A stretch of 24,379 bases of DNA from Candidatus Heimdallarchaeota archaeon LC_3 (GTDB lineage Archaea > Asgardarchaeota > Heimdallarchaeia > Hodarchaeales > LC-3). The stretch spans positions 1 to 24,379 of the forward strand of contig MDVS01000142.1 in assembly GCA_001940645.1 (NCBI GenBank), written 5' to 3'. Shown piece after piece: positions 17,585 through 24,379 of the stretch. The notes under the pieces were generated by a model. The model was not told the DNA's origin. It worked only from the letters and a program-made list of their open reading frames with translations, and did no database searches. Every line of letters begins with the position of its first letter. Position 1 is the stretch's first letter. A program made the translations under genes and the position numbers.

Positions 17585-19267
17585 TCAAGTTTCTTTTTTT
17601 CTTTTTTTAATATAAATTAATGTAAATATTCCCAAAATAAACATTAGGATAACTAGGGATCCACCAGAATTCGTGGTTTTTTCTATAACGATTTCTATTT
17701 CTGATACCTTTAGGATACTATAAACTCTTATTTGATCTTCTTCGTCCACATGGATCTTTATCCAGTCATTTTCATTAATTTCATTAGAAGAAATAAATGT
17801 ACTGAGTCCATAAGATGAACTAATAAGCCTCCAGTTATCTAATCCATTACTACTTGCATAAATATTAGTTCGATATAATTTCTCATTAATAGAGCGATCA
17901 TCAACTAAGATTAAATCCCAAGATAGTCGTAATTGATCTGAGCTATCATAGAATCCTTCTATATTTTTAATTATCGGTAATGAATCTAATCCAGGCATAG
18001 GAGAGGAGGCAAGAAAGTATGCGGATTCATAAATTACTTCTGATCTACGAAGGATTTCATTAGCATTTGGATTAAAAAAATCCCAAATCCCTTTGCCATT
18101 TCGTAATGATGATGAATTTCCATAGGTTTCTAGAGTAAATGCAAAAATGTTAGCAAATCCGTAGGTCCAATCACCCCAATCTCCATTAACCTTATATCCT
18201 GCAAAATCATCCCAGTTAGGATAACCAGTAATATGTTTCAATCCACTGTCAGCAATTCTATTTTGATGATGTAAATCGTTATCAGGGCCAAGCGTATGAC
18301 CCCAAGAAGTAATTACTGCTTCAATACCACTATGCAAACTTAAAGCATAATTAATTTCAGTTCTATGGCTTAAAGTCCAATCACGTAATGCTTGTGTTTC
18401 TGGTTCAGAGAAAGGATAAGGTCCCCTATATAATTCGCTGTTGTTATCTGGAGAACTTCCCGAACCAATATAACTAAAATTATAATTGCGATTCAAATCC
18501 GCACCACCTGGATATTCGGTTACTCCTCCTTCTAATGTCCAATGACCATTTGCATAATATTCCTCAATAAACCCATCATTATTAAGATCTTTAATATTTA
18601 CAAGGTTATTAGTGGCATTTCTGTCAAAATCATCATCGTATTCACATAAATTTTTTCTTTGCCAAGGATTAATATAAAGGACATCGAGAGCATCTGGATT
18701 TAAGGTAGGTAAGATAAAAATTTCAGTATCTCGGAGTAATGAGCGAATTGAAGGAGGACGATTTTCACCATGGTAATACATAAACGGACTGCTTGTACCA
18801 AACTCATCAATACGATTGTTATTAGTGATATAATCCGAAATAAACCTGTCAATGGTATACAAAGAATTCATCACAGTGATTGCTTCTCTCCCATGATGCT
18901 GACCTATCATAATAAACCCGTGTTTATTAATCCTGACTGATTCTTCTGTTAGTCGTACCATCCATAGATCCTTCCCGAAACAAGATTGTCCAATACTGTA
19001 AAGATCCACTATCTCTGGAAAAGTGTTATTCAATTCAATTAGTTTATTTGTTAATTCTGAGTAATTATAATATGGTCCCAAATCTGCTCCCCAAACGACT
19101 GAATCATCCCCCTCAACATAACCTGGAGCATCCTGTAGAGTTTCCCACAAAAATTCATACTCAGTCGAATAAACATTTGGATTTTTATTGTTACTTACAA
19201 GAATAACAGAACTAAAAACCGTGGTGATCATTAAAAAAAATAAAATGCTATTTAAAAGTTTTTTCAA
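17585..19267 (-). CDS. Membrane-anchored extracellular M14 zinc carboxypeptidase
   Basis: 560 residues. Signal helix (about 1-24), M14 domain (about 60-400), a beta-sandwich-like region (about 415-520), then a C-terminal membrane helix and basic tail. Zinc ligands are H125 and E128 in QHHGREA and H312 in LSLHSG; the catalytic base is E380 in FTLETYG; DLNRNYN (257-263) holds the substrate-binding Asn-Arg. All key residues are present, so an active ectopeptidase is expected. An insert between the QRKN and DLNRN motifs contains DLNNDGFIEE (227-236), an EF-hand/dockerin-like calcium loop. I chose the TTG at 19267, 8 bases after a GGTGA ribosome binding site (19276-19280); a GTG at 19279 would overlap that site. 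It stands alone on the minus strand, possibly feeding on external protein. Confidence 0.9.
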   Translation of the reverse strand: MKKLLNSILFFLMITTVFSSVILVSNNKNPNVYSTEYEFLWETLQDAPGYVEGDDSVVWGADLGPYYNYSELTNKLIELNNTFPEIVDLYSIGQSCFGKDLWMVRLTEESVRINKHGFIMIGQHHGREAITVMNSLYTIDRFISDYITNNNRIDEFGTSSPFMYYHGENRPPSIRSLLRDTEIFILPTLNPDALDVLYINPWQRKNLCEYDDDFDRNATNNLVNIKDLNNDGFIEEYYANGHWTLEGGVTEYPGGADLNRNYNFSYIGSGSSPDNNSELYRGPYPFSEPETQALRDWTLSHRTEINYALSLHSGIEAVITSWGHTLGPDNDLHHQNRIADSGLKHITGYPNWDDFAGYKVNGDWGDWTYGFANIFAFTLETYGNSSSLRNGKGIWDFFNPNANEILRRSEVIYESAYFLASSPMPGLDSLPIIKNIEGFYDSSDQLRLSWDLILVDDRSINEKLYRTNIYASSNGLDNWRLISSSYGLSTFISSNEINENDWIKIHVDEEDQIRVYSILKVSEIEIVIEKTTNSGGSLVILMFILGIFTLIYIKKRKKET

Positions 19268-19413
19268 GAAAATTATCACCGAAATACTATAATGAATTTT
19301 TTTTATTCTTCAAATAATAAAAAAGCTTTCCTTCTATAAACTTGTAAAAAAATTTCAAATTATTTGGGAATGTAATTTTCAAAATTCTCTATTGAAAACT
19401 GTTTTTTACCCAA

Positions 19414-19794
19414 TTATTTTCGTTTATATCCACAATTTTGACAAAAAACATCTTTAGGGAGCATTTGGGTTCCACAACTAGAACACGTACCAAGAACTTC
19501 AGTAACAGTTGATCTTGATGTCCCTGTAGCTGTTTGAGTATATGATGAAGACTTATTTCTATAATAATTATTGTTATAGTTATTACTGTAATACCCAGTT
19601 CTTCTAGATGATCTGCTATCACTTAACATGCATCCTAAGCACATTAGAAAGCAACATAATGAATCTAGATCAGAATGTCTTCTATATCCCATCCCTGGTG
19701 ATCGATTCATATATCTACGACCGGAATAGTTTGGTCTATGTCCAAAAGGTCGACTCATTCCCATACTTGATCTTGGAAAACCGCCACGTCTCAA
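19414..19794 (-). CDS. Small Arg/Gly-rich protein with C-terminal zinc ribbon
   Basis: 126 residues. The N-terminal 40 residues are rich in Arg, Gly, Met, Ser and Pro. A short hydrophobic, Cys-rich stretch LCCFLMCLGCML (about 46-57) follows, then an Asn/Tyr/Ser-rich low-complexity linker, and a C-terminal zinc ribbon C-x2-C-x10-C-x2-C followed by GYKRK. The ribbon suggests nucleic acid or protein binding; the hydrophobic cysteines could be a membrane contact. The frame is open to a TTG at 19803, but AAGGA lies right against it; the TTG at 19794 sits 9 bases after that AAGGA and is the better start. Confidence 0.6.
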   Translation of the reverse strand: MRRGGFPRSSMGMSRPFGHRPNYSGRRYMNRSPGMGYRRHSDLDSLCCFLMCLGCMLSDSRSSRRTGYYSNNYNNNYYRNKSSSYTQTATGTSRSTVTEVLGTCSSCGTQMLPKDVFCQNCGYKRK

Positions 19795-19837
19795 TAACTT
19801 CAATCCTTGTTAAATTTTTTATTTAATGTGTATATGA

Positions 19838-20053
19838 ATGATTATTAATATTAGTGCTTATAATAATTATACCTATCGGTTGAGAACTGGAATGATAGAA
19901 ACATTAAATTGGTATGAATCTCAATCACGGGAAAAACCTGATTTTTCCACAGAAGATTATATATACAATTCAAATAAAAGTAAATGGGAAAAAATGTCTA
20001 ATCAGTCAGAATTATTTTTTTTGATTTTTCGATCACTTCCAGTGATTTCATGA
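19838..20053 (+). CDS. Doubtful small ORF
   Basis: 71 codons, plus strand, from an ATG without a clear ribosome binding site. The predicted peptide is hydrophilic in the middle (YESQSREKPDFSTEDYIYNSNKS) and does not look like a reverse-strand shadow there, because the first 160 bases face no gene. Its last 52 bases overlap the 3' end of the convergent membrane-protein gene. No homology is recognised; it could be noise. Confidence 0.22.
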   Translation: MIINISAYNNYTYRLRTGMIETLNWYESQSREKPDFSTEDYIYNSNKSKWEKMSNQSELFFLIFRSLPVIS

Positions 20054-20484
20054 TATTCGTTTTTCACTAATTTTGTTCTTTCAAATCGATGATATATTCT
20101 CACGGTGATAAAATAAAAATTTTTATTTAAATCGTAATTACCAATCTGATCAAGGAAAATATGTGAAGTATAACCAAGAAAAACAAAAACGAGTAACAAA
20201 TTAAAGTTAAATGTAATTATTACAACTAAAAATATCAAAACATATTCCCATGAATGAAATATTAGAATCATTCTATTTGAATCTAAGAAATGTGTTGAAT
20301 CATAGAATTCTTTTAATTGAAAGGCTTTTTTCAACCCAGAAGTATGAATAAATTCAAAATAGTGATCGAAATCAGGAAATGAACCAAAGATAGTTGAAAG
20401 ATATAGTACGAGAGGGTCATTAGATATTAAATAACCAATTATTCCAATAATCAGGGATACGATCAAATGCTTATGTGGTTCCAA
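20002..20484 (-). CDS. YdjM/DUF457-like membrane-bound metal-dependent hydrolase
   Basis: 160 residues with about four membrane helices. Conserved polar residues sit at helix ends in the pattern of the YdjM/DUF457 family: H4 and H6, FGSFPDFDHYFE with D38, D40 and H41, FHSWE (76-80), and TSHIFLDQ with H108 and D112. These would form a metal site at the membrane face; the reaction is not established for the family. The ATG lies inside the 3' end of the E1-like gene (14-base overlap), so translation is probably coupled to it. A polar, basic tail ends the protein. Confidence 0.7.
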   Translation of the reverse strand: MEPHKHLIVSLIIGIIGYLISNDPLVLYLSTIFGSFPDFDHYFEFIHTSGLKKAFQLKEFYDSTHFLDSNRMILIFHSWEYVLIFLVVIITFNFNLLLVFVFLGYTSHIFLDQIGNYDLNKNFYFITVRIYHRFERTKLVKNEYHEITGSDRKIKKNNSD

Positions 20485-21352
20485 ATTTTATACCTAATTC
20501 CTTCATTTTTTGGGTGTACTGTTTATAACCAGCTCTACACATCATTTCAACACATTTTGGATTACGCATGACTTGACCTTTTGAGTATTCATATTTTTCT
20601 AAATTTAATCTAATTAAATAGCCAAAATTTTTTGTAGGTACCTCTTCTGTAAGTATTTTGGTTGCTTCAGTAACCATCATAGCTCCGATAATGCTAGTAA
20701 ATGTTGATATTGCAGGAAATTTTGGTAATATCTCAATAAAAAATTCATCACAACTTCGTTTTACCTCATCATTAATGATTTCTTGATAATAACTTTCAAG
20801 CCATAAACACGTCAAACAAGCAGTAACACTTGGAATGAGTACTTCACATTCAACAAATGATTTACCCATTGCTCCATTAACAACAGGGATTTCTTTTTCC
20901 ATAGAAACTAGCCATGCATTAATAAAATATCTAGCATAATCATTATCAACCCCAATAATGATAAGATCAACATTCCACACTTCTTCAGGTGCTTCTTGGA
21001 TTTTAACTGGATAAGTGTTGATGATTAGATTACTAGAGATTTCTTTTACTCTTTTTTTAACAGCATCAACCTTTTTGGTTTTATTGTGATCTGATTCTCT
21101 AAAAAAAACACATCGATTAATATTGGATTTGTTCACTAAGTCATGATCAACCAAATTTATTTCTTTGATTCCTAATAGAGCTAAATTTTTAACAACTTCA
21201 TTTCCTATAGCTCCAGCTCCTATGATTAAGATTTTGGATAATTGTAACTGGTTGAATTTATCCCCATAGAATCTTTTTGTTCTATCATGGGAATCTTCAT
21301 CAAAATAATTGAGTTTAACAGAATCTAGTTTATTCTTCTTTTTTTTTGTCAG
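20471..21352 (-). CDS. E1-like (ThiF/MoeB/UBA superfamily) activating enzyme, likely CTG start
   Basis: 293 residues. Adenylates the C-terminus of a ubiquitin-like or sulfur-carrier protein. Seen in order: RFYGDKF (27-33), the nucleotide-binding KILIIGAGAIGNE (40-52), NLVDHD (66-71), SNINR (76-80) with the ATP-contacting Arg, the lysine of KKVDA (near 94), D136 in GVDND, a zinc pair C179-x2-C182 completed by C267 and C272, a candidate catalytic C201, and the crossover helix SIIGAMMVTEATKIL. All core E1/MoeB features are present. There is no ATG/GTG/TTG in frame until a TTG at 21154, and starting there would delete the whole GxGxxG strand. The CTG at 21352, with AAAGGA 10 bases upstream, restores it. 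It overlaps the YdjM-like gene downstream, and a JAMM gene lies upstream. MoeB- or Urm1-type sulfur-carrier activation remains an alternative role. Confidence 0.85.
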   Translation of the reverse strand: MTKKKKNKLDSVKLNYFDEDSHDRTKRFYGDKFNQLQLSKILIIGAGAIGNEVVKNLALLGIKEINLVDHDLVNKSNINRCVFFRESDHNKTKKVDAVKKRVKEISSNLIINTYPVKIQEAPEEVWNVDLIIIGVDNDYARYFINAWLVSMEKEIPVVNGAMGKSFVECEVLIPSVTACLTCLWLESYYQEIINDEVKRSCDEFFIEILPKFPAISTFTSIIGAMMVTEATKILTEEVPTKNFGYLIRLNLEKYEYSKGQVMRNPKCVEMMCRAGYKQYTQKMKELGIKFGTT

Positions 21353-21368
21353 TATTTTTAATTCCTTT
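21350..21368 (-). promoter_or_regulatory. Ribosome binding site and putative CTG start of the E1-like gene
   Basis: AAAGGA (21368 to 21363) lies 10 bases before an in-frame CTG (21352-21350). The next upstream in-frame stop is a TAA close by, and no standard start codon exists between it and the ATP-binding motif. Confidence 0.5.
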
Positions 21369-21527
21369 AAGTCTACATGAGTTACAAATTAATTCGATAA
21401 TCATATCTTTAAATTTTTTGCATTATACTACTTTGGAAACTAATCTTCATTAAGTATTTCATTCATGTAGATTGAAAAATGTAATCAAACTTCATATTTA
21501 TCTAAATTTATTGAAATATCATGAATT

Positions 21528-21535
21528 CTTTATAA
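21528..21535 (-). promoter_or_regulatory. Possible TATA box upstream of the E1-like gene
   Basis: TTATAAAG on the minus strand, in the 235-base gap between the JAMM and E1-like genes. It would imply a long leader of about 150 bases, so it is weak support for a separate promoter. Confidence 0.25.
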
Positions 21536-21587
21536 CGAATATAGATAACATTTCCTTAGGAAAAACGGTTTCAAACCGGAATTATAA

Positions 21588-22322
21588 TCAAAAATAGTCT
21601 TTTAGTGAATATTTTTTCTTTTTTCTTTCTATATCCTTTATATCTTCCACATTAGGAGGATTAAAAATTGGATCTTCTTTTTCTGATAAATTATTCCCAA
21701 TATTTTGACTTTGATCTTTTTCTAGATTTGTTTCAACAGGGACTTCTCCGATAATTTCATCAGTTTTAATTTGTTTATATCCTTCAAAATCTTTACTTAT
21801 AGGAGAATATTCTATCCATGGAATTTGTACTAGCTCTAATTTGTTCTTTATTATTTGTAATTGAAAAACTTTGAAAAAAGGAGTTTCTGGAACAGGATCA
21901 ATTAAAATAAAGACATTGTTTTCATTATTATAAGGAAAAACTAGAAAAGTTGAATAATCAGTATTACTAAAATGCGGTTCGACTCCAAACGGATGACTAT
22001 GAAACAATCCCACATTATATGGTCCCTCACGTTCTGATCCATATTTCTCATCTAAAAGCATATTATATTCGGTTATACCTTTTTCCGTAAACTTTGCTCC
22101 AATGTGAGAAGCATCTACTTCACCTGTAACCCAATCGGTGATTTTAGTATATCTAATCTGAGAATTTAGTTCAGAAAGACAGTAATGCCATCCAATTAAT
22201 ACACCTAGCGCCTCAATTGGTACCTCTTCCTTACAGTATTCAACTAACTGATCTACAACTCTTTTGAGAATATATACTGGATAAACTGGTTTATTATCGT
22301 TTGTATATTGAATGAAGTCCAA
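21588..22322 (-). CDS. JAMM (JAB1/MPN/Mov34) metalloprotease-like protein with C-terminal PIP-box-like motif
   Basis: 244 residues from the TTG at 22322. The MPN domain (about 15-165) contains E37 in VPIEALGVLIG and the zinc site FHSHPFGVEPHFSNTD, with H108, H110, S119 and D122. All JAMM catalytic residues are present, but eight residues separate the second His from the Ser instead of the usual seven. JAMM enzymes cut isopeptide bonds to ubiquitin-like proteins. The E1-like gene downstream on the same strand supports that role, though desampylase-type or pro-peptide cleavage roles are possible. A charged disordered tail (about 175-234) ends in KYSLKDYF (237-244), fitting the PCNA-interacting pattern (Q/K)-x-x-L-x-x-Y-F at the very C-terminus, as in the nearby polymerase. 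The frame is open to a TTG at 22346, but the ribosome binding site fits 22322. Confidence 0.85.
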   Translation of the reverse strand: MDFIQYTNDNKPVYPVYILKRVVDQLVEYCKEEVPIEALGVLIGWHYCLSELNSQIRYTKITDWVTGEVDASHIGAKFTEKGITEYNMLLDEKYGSEREGPYNVGLFHSHPFGVEPHFSNTDYSTFLVFPYNNENNVFILIDPVPETPFFKVFQLQIIKNKLELVQIPWIEYSPISKDFEGYKQIKTDEIIGEVPVETNLEKDQSQNIGNNLSEKEDPIFNPPNVEDIKDIERKKKKYSLKDYF

Positions 22323-22327
22323 AATAA

Positions 22328-22332
22328 TCACC
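22328..22332 (-). promoter_or_regulatory. Ribosome binding site deciding the JAMM start
   Basis: GGTGA, a match to the usual anti-Shine-Dalgarno end of 16S rRNA, 5 bases before the TTG at 22322. The same GGTGA is used before the M14 gene. Confidence 0.55.
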
Positions 22333-22434
22333 CAGAAATAATACAAATTTAATATCTACTAAATTATTTAACCTAATTAATTTAAAACTTTACATTTAAA
22401 CATTCATTAATTGTGGAAAGAACAGTGGTGTTAG

Positions 22435-22881
22435 ATGGATCTAATTCAAGAACGTGTTAATCAACTATTAGACCTTTTTAATAATCGAGCTCCAATAGCA
22501 AAGACTTTTGGTATGATATTATCATATAAAAATGTTGAGAATGAAATTAATTTAGAAGCCAGAATAGATTTACCATATAATTCCTCATTAGATCATGCAT
22601 TAGGGGGAATACATGGAGGAGTATATTCTACAATGATTGATAATGCAGCATGGTTTGTTAGTGCAGCAATTTCTCCATTATCAACTTGGGTTGCCACATC
22701 TGATTTATCAATTCGATTATTAGAACCTGTTAGTGAATCTCACATGTTTTCCCTAGGAAAAGTCATTAAGAGAGGTAGAAGATTAATTGTTGCAAAAGCT
22801 GATTTGTTTGAAGAATCTGGAAAGCTAGTAGGAACAGGAACCGGATCCTTTATAGTACTAGGAACTAATTCTAAATTTTAA
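22435..22881 (+). CDS. PaaI-type hotdog-fold acyl-CoA thioesterase
   Basis: 148 residues with a single hotdog domain. The segment ALGGIHGGVYSTMIDNAAWF (about 55-74) matches the PaaI family active-site region, with the HGG loop and the acidic residue in the long helix. The rest (LSIRLLEPVSE, VIKRGRRLIVAKADLFEESGKLVGTGTGSF) follows the family strand order. Probably hydrolyses aryl- or acyl-CoA thioesters. The ATG has a GGTG ribosome binding site. It diverges from the JAMM gene and ends 10 bases from the end of the polymerase gene. Confidence 0.87.
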   Translation: MDLIQERVNQLLDLFNNRAPIAKTFGMILSYKNVENEINLEARIDLPYNSSLDHALGGIHGGVYSTMIDNAAWFVSAAISPLSTWVATSDLSIRLLEPVSESHMFSLGKVIKRGRRLIVAKADLFEESGKLVGTGTGSFIVLGTNSKF

Positions 22882-22891
22882 TAAGGAAAAA

Positions 22892-24010
22892 TCACTGGAA
22901 ATAATCAGTTAAAGGTTTTTGTTGAGTTGATTTCCCTTTGAAATTGCTGAATCTAACTCCCAATAAACGGAATTTTGAATTTGATTTTTTTAAAAATTCT
23001 TCAAACATTTCGAAAATTGATTCAAAAATTAATTCTTCATCGATATCAGTAAGATAACGAACAAAACTTTTACTTCTAGTAAATGTTTTAAAATTAGATA
23101 AGCGAACCTTGATGGATAACGTCTGAAATGGTTTTATATTATCTTTTAATAAACTAATAGCTAATTTCTTTAGTATATTTTTTAATTCTTCTGGATCTGA
23201 AATATCTTCACCAAAAGTTCTTTCTGTAGATGTTGATTGGGATTTATAACCCTCTGAACTTAAAGAATTAGATGTTAATCCATGTGCTAAATCCCAAACG
23301 TATTGTAATAGAACACTTGATCTCCAATGAATACGCGGATATTTAGTTATTTGGCCAATTGTTGATAAACCTTTTTTCTGTAACCTAGGAAATGTTTTCT
23401 TACCTATCCCAGGTATTTTTCTTAAATGCATATCATTAAATCGATCTGGTAATTCTTCTGGATATATTATTGTTATTCCTTTTGGTTTTTGCATATCTGA
23501 TGCGATTTTTGCTAATGTTCTCGTAGGTGCGGCTCCAAGACTCACACTTAAACCTGTTTCAGATATTACATTATCTTGGATTTTCCTAAGAAAATTTGTA
23601 GGATCCGTTTCTTCTACAATATCTGTTATATCTATATAAGCTTCATCAATCGAGGCCTGAACAAATTTTGAACTCCAAGACTTAATGATATCCATAACCT
23701 CTTTGCTAGCTTTTCCATAATTTTTAAAACCTGAACTTAAGTAAATACCTTCAGGACATAATTCATAGGCTTTAGATGTCGGCATAGCGGAACGAACACC
23801 AAATTTTCTGGCTTCATAATTAGCAGTTAGTACTACTCCTCTCTTATACTTCTTCGGATCGGGAGCCACAATTATTGGTTTTCCTTTATGTTCTGGATGT
23901 AATCTTTCTTCCACAGAAGCATAAAAGGCATCGAGATCTATATGAACGATCCATTTTTTTTCTGGTTCTTGGATTGTATGAGAAAAAATATCATGTTTAG
24001 GAGAATTCAA
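22892..24010 (-). CDS. dinB: Y-family translesion DNA polymerase (DinB/Pol IV/Dpo4 type)
   Basis: 372-residue error-prone polymerase that copies damaged DNA. Palm: HIDLDAFYASVEE (23-35) with metal ligand D25 and steric-gate Y30; SIDEAYID (120-127) with D122 and E123. Fingers: NYEARKFGVRSAMP (64-77). Thumb helix-hairpin-helix: LRKIPGIGKKTFPRL, about residues 196-210. A little-finger domain follows (about 255-355). The C-terminus QKPLTDYFQ (364-372) is a clear PIP box for binding the PCNA clamp. A 20-residue N-terminal leader precedes the palm, longer than in Sulfolobus Dpo4. The start is a TTG. It is transcribed alone on the minus strand, downstream of a MaoC-like gene. Confidence 0.95.
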   Translation of the reverse strand: MNSPKHDIFSHTIQEPEKKWIVHIDLDAFYASVEERLHPEHKGKPIIVAPDPKKYKRGVVLTANYEARKFGVRSAMPTSKAYELCPEGIYLSSGFKNYGKASKEVMDIIKSWSSKFVQASIDEAYIDITDIVEETDPTNFLRKIQDNVISETGLSVSLGAAPTRTLAKIASDMQKPKGITIIYPEELPDRFNDMHLRKIPGIGKKTFPRLQKKGLSTIGQITKYPRIHWRSSVLLQYVWDLAHGLTSNSLSSEGYKSQSTSTERTFGEDISDPEELKNILKKLAISLLKDNIKPFQTLSIKVRLSNFKTFTRSKSFVRYLTDIDEELIFESIFEMFEEFLKKSNSKFRLLGVRFSNFKGKSTQQKPLTDYFQ

Positions 24011-24100
24011 TTAACATCAAATTTCATACTTAAAAGATAGACTAATTTTTGCTATATTATTTATTTATTATATCAATTGAACTCTGTTATAAAATATTAT

Positions 24101-24379
24101 TTATGGTTTACTGTCTTTAAGATCAGAAATTAGGACTAATGCTTCACCATTTAATATTATATCTTTATTAGAATTAAAACATGATGTTTTTAAGTTTATA
24201 AGTTGTTTTTCGGGGCGAATTCGGATTACTTCCACGATCGAAGTTAGTTCTTGGTCAATATAAAATGGTTTAATGAAATTTATGTTAAATTTTAACCAAT
24301 TAGTTCCTTTCCCAGGTAATCGTGTACCTAATTGCTCTGAAATTACTCCTCCAATCAAACAACCTGGAACAAGGTAGTT
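24101..24379 (-). CDS. MaoC-like (R)-enoyl-CoA hydratase, partial (5' end outside window)
   Basis: About 92 codons visible, still open at the window edge. The reading frame shows VPGCLIGGVISEQLGTRLPG near the edge, then WLKFNINFIKPFYIDQELTSIVEV, ending with ILNGEALVLI. This is the C-terminal half of a single hotdog domain of the MaoC/(R)-hydratase family, which hydrates trans-2-enoyl-CoA. The catalytic Asp/His are expected upstream of the visible part, so activity cannot be judged. The TTG at 24358 is internal, not the start. Confidence 0.7.
   Translation of the reverse strand, partial: NYLVPGCLIGGVISEQLGTRLPGKGTNWLKFNINFIKPFYIDQELTSIVEVIRIRPEKQLINLKTSCFNSNKDIILNGEALVLISDLKDSKP

Noticed and set aside
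19389..19826. Alternative frames on both strands over the zinc-ribbon gene
   Set aside because: The zinc-ribbon frame has paired CxxC motifs and a fitting ribosome binding site; the others show neither.
21155..21352. E1-like gene as a frameshifted pseudogene
   Set aside because: The frame is continuous from the CTG to the stop with every E1 motif in order, so a rare start is the simpler explanation.
1..24379. CRISPR arrays, tRNA or rRNA genes, insertion sequences
   Set aside because: No regularly spaced repeats, no cloverleaf or rRNA-like GC-rich segment, and no transposase-like frame were found by reading both strands.

Overview
This is a very AT-rich, densely packed archaeal window. The best guess for its source is an Asgard archaeon, possibly of the Heimdallarchaeia type. 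Supporting clues are a Ras/Rab-like small GTPase fused to a TrmB-type winged-helix region, a ubiquitin-type E1-like enzyme next to a JAMM (JAB1/MPN) protein, a Y-family polymerase ending in a PCNA-binding (PIP) motif, an ER/archaeal-type signal peptidase with a Ser-His-Asp triad, archaeal TATA boxes, and frequent TTG starts with GGAG or GGTGA ribosome binding sites. The cytochrome c maturation gene is the reason to lean towards Heimdallarchaeia, because c-type cytochromes are not general among Asgard archaea. This placement comes from gene content, not from a phylogeny.

Layout. At 1-3252, a partial CcmF haem lyase gene (minus) diverges, across about 920 bases with no visible gene, from a membrane-anchored c-type cytochrome with an ethylbenzene-dehydrogenase-type haem domain. 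At 3307-6376 there is a signal peptidase with an unusual C-terminal extension and a secreted seven-repeat LanC-like toroid that has no cysteine. At 6533-9328 an unrecognised protein is followed by the HTH-GTPase fusion. At 9340-10056 lies an extracytoplasmic rhodanese. The run 10309-14099 (plus) holds an unknown protein, a metallo-beta-lactamase/beta-CASP nuclease, a DoxX-like membrane protein and another unknown. Then come a MOSC protein, a possible nuclease-fold protein, a crotonase, an MFS transporter, a membrane-anchored M14 carboxypeptidase and a small RG-rich zinc-ribbon protein (14128-19794).

The right end (20002-24379) is the most suggestive part. A YdjM-like membrane protein overlaps the 3' end of an E1-like gene. 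A JAMM protein upstream of them ends in a PIP-box-like motif very similar to the C-terminus of the DinB-type polymerase encoded about 570 bases further on. Two hotdog-fold acyl-CoA genes flank the polymerase. Together this could be a ubiquitin-like conjugation/deconjugation module linked to PCNA and translesion synthesis, but no ubiquitin-like modifier or E2 is visible in the window.

Two genes, the E1-like and the beta-CASP gene, are best explained by CTG start codons preceded by good Shine-Dalgarno sequences. In the E1 case any ATG/GTG/TTG start would remove the ATP-binding GxGxxG motif. Several secreted proteins share one design: signal peptide, ectodomain, one C-terminal membrane helix and a short basic tail.
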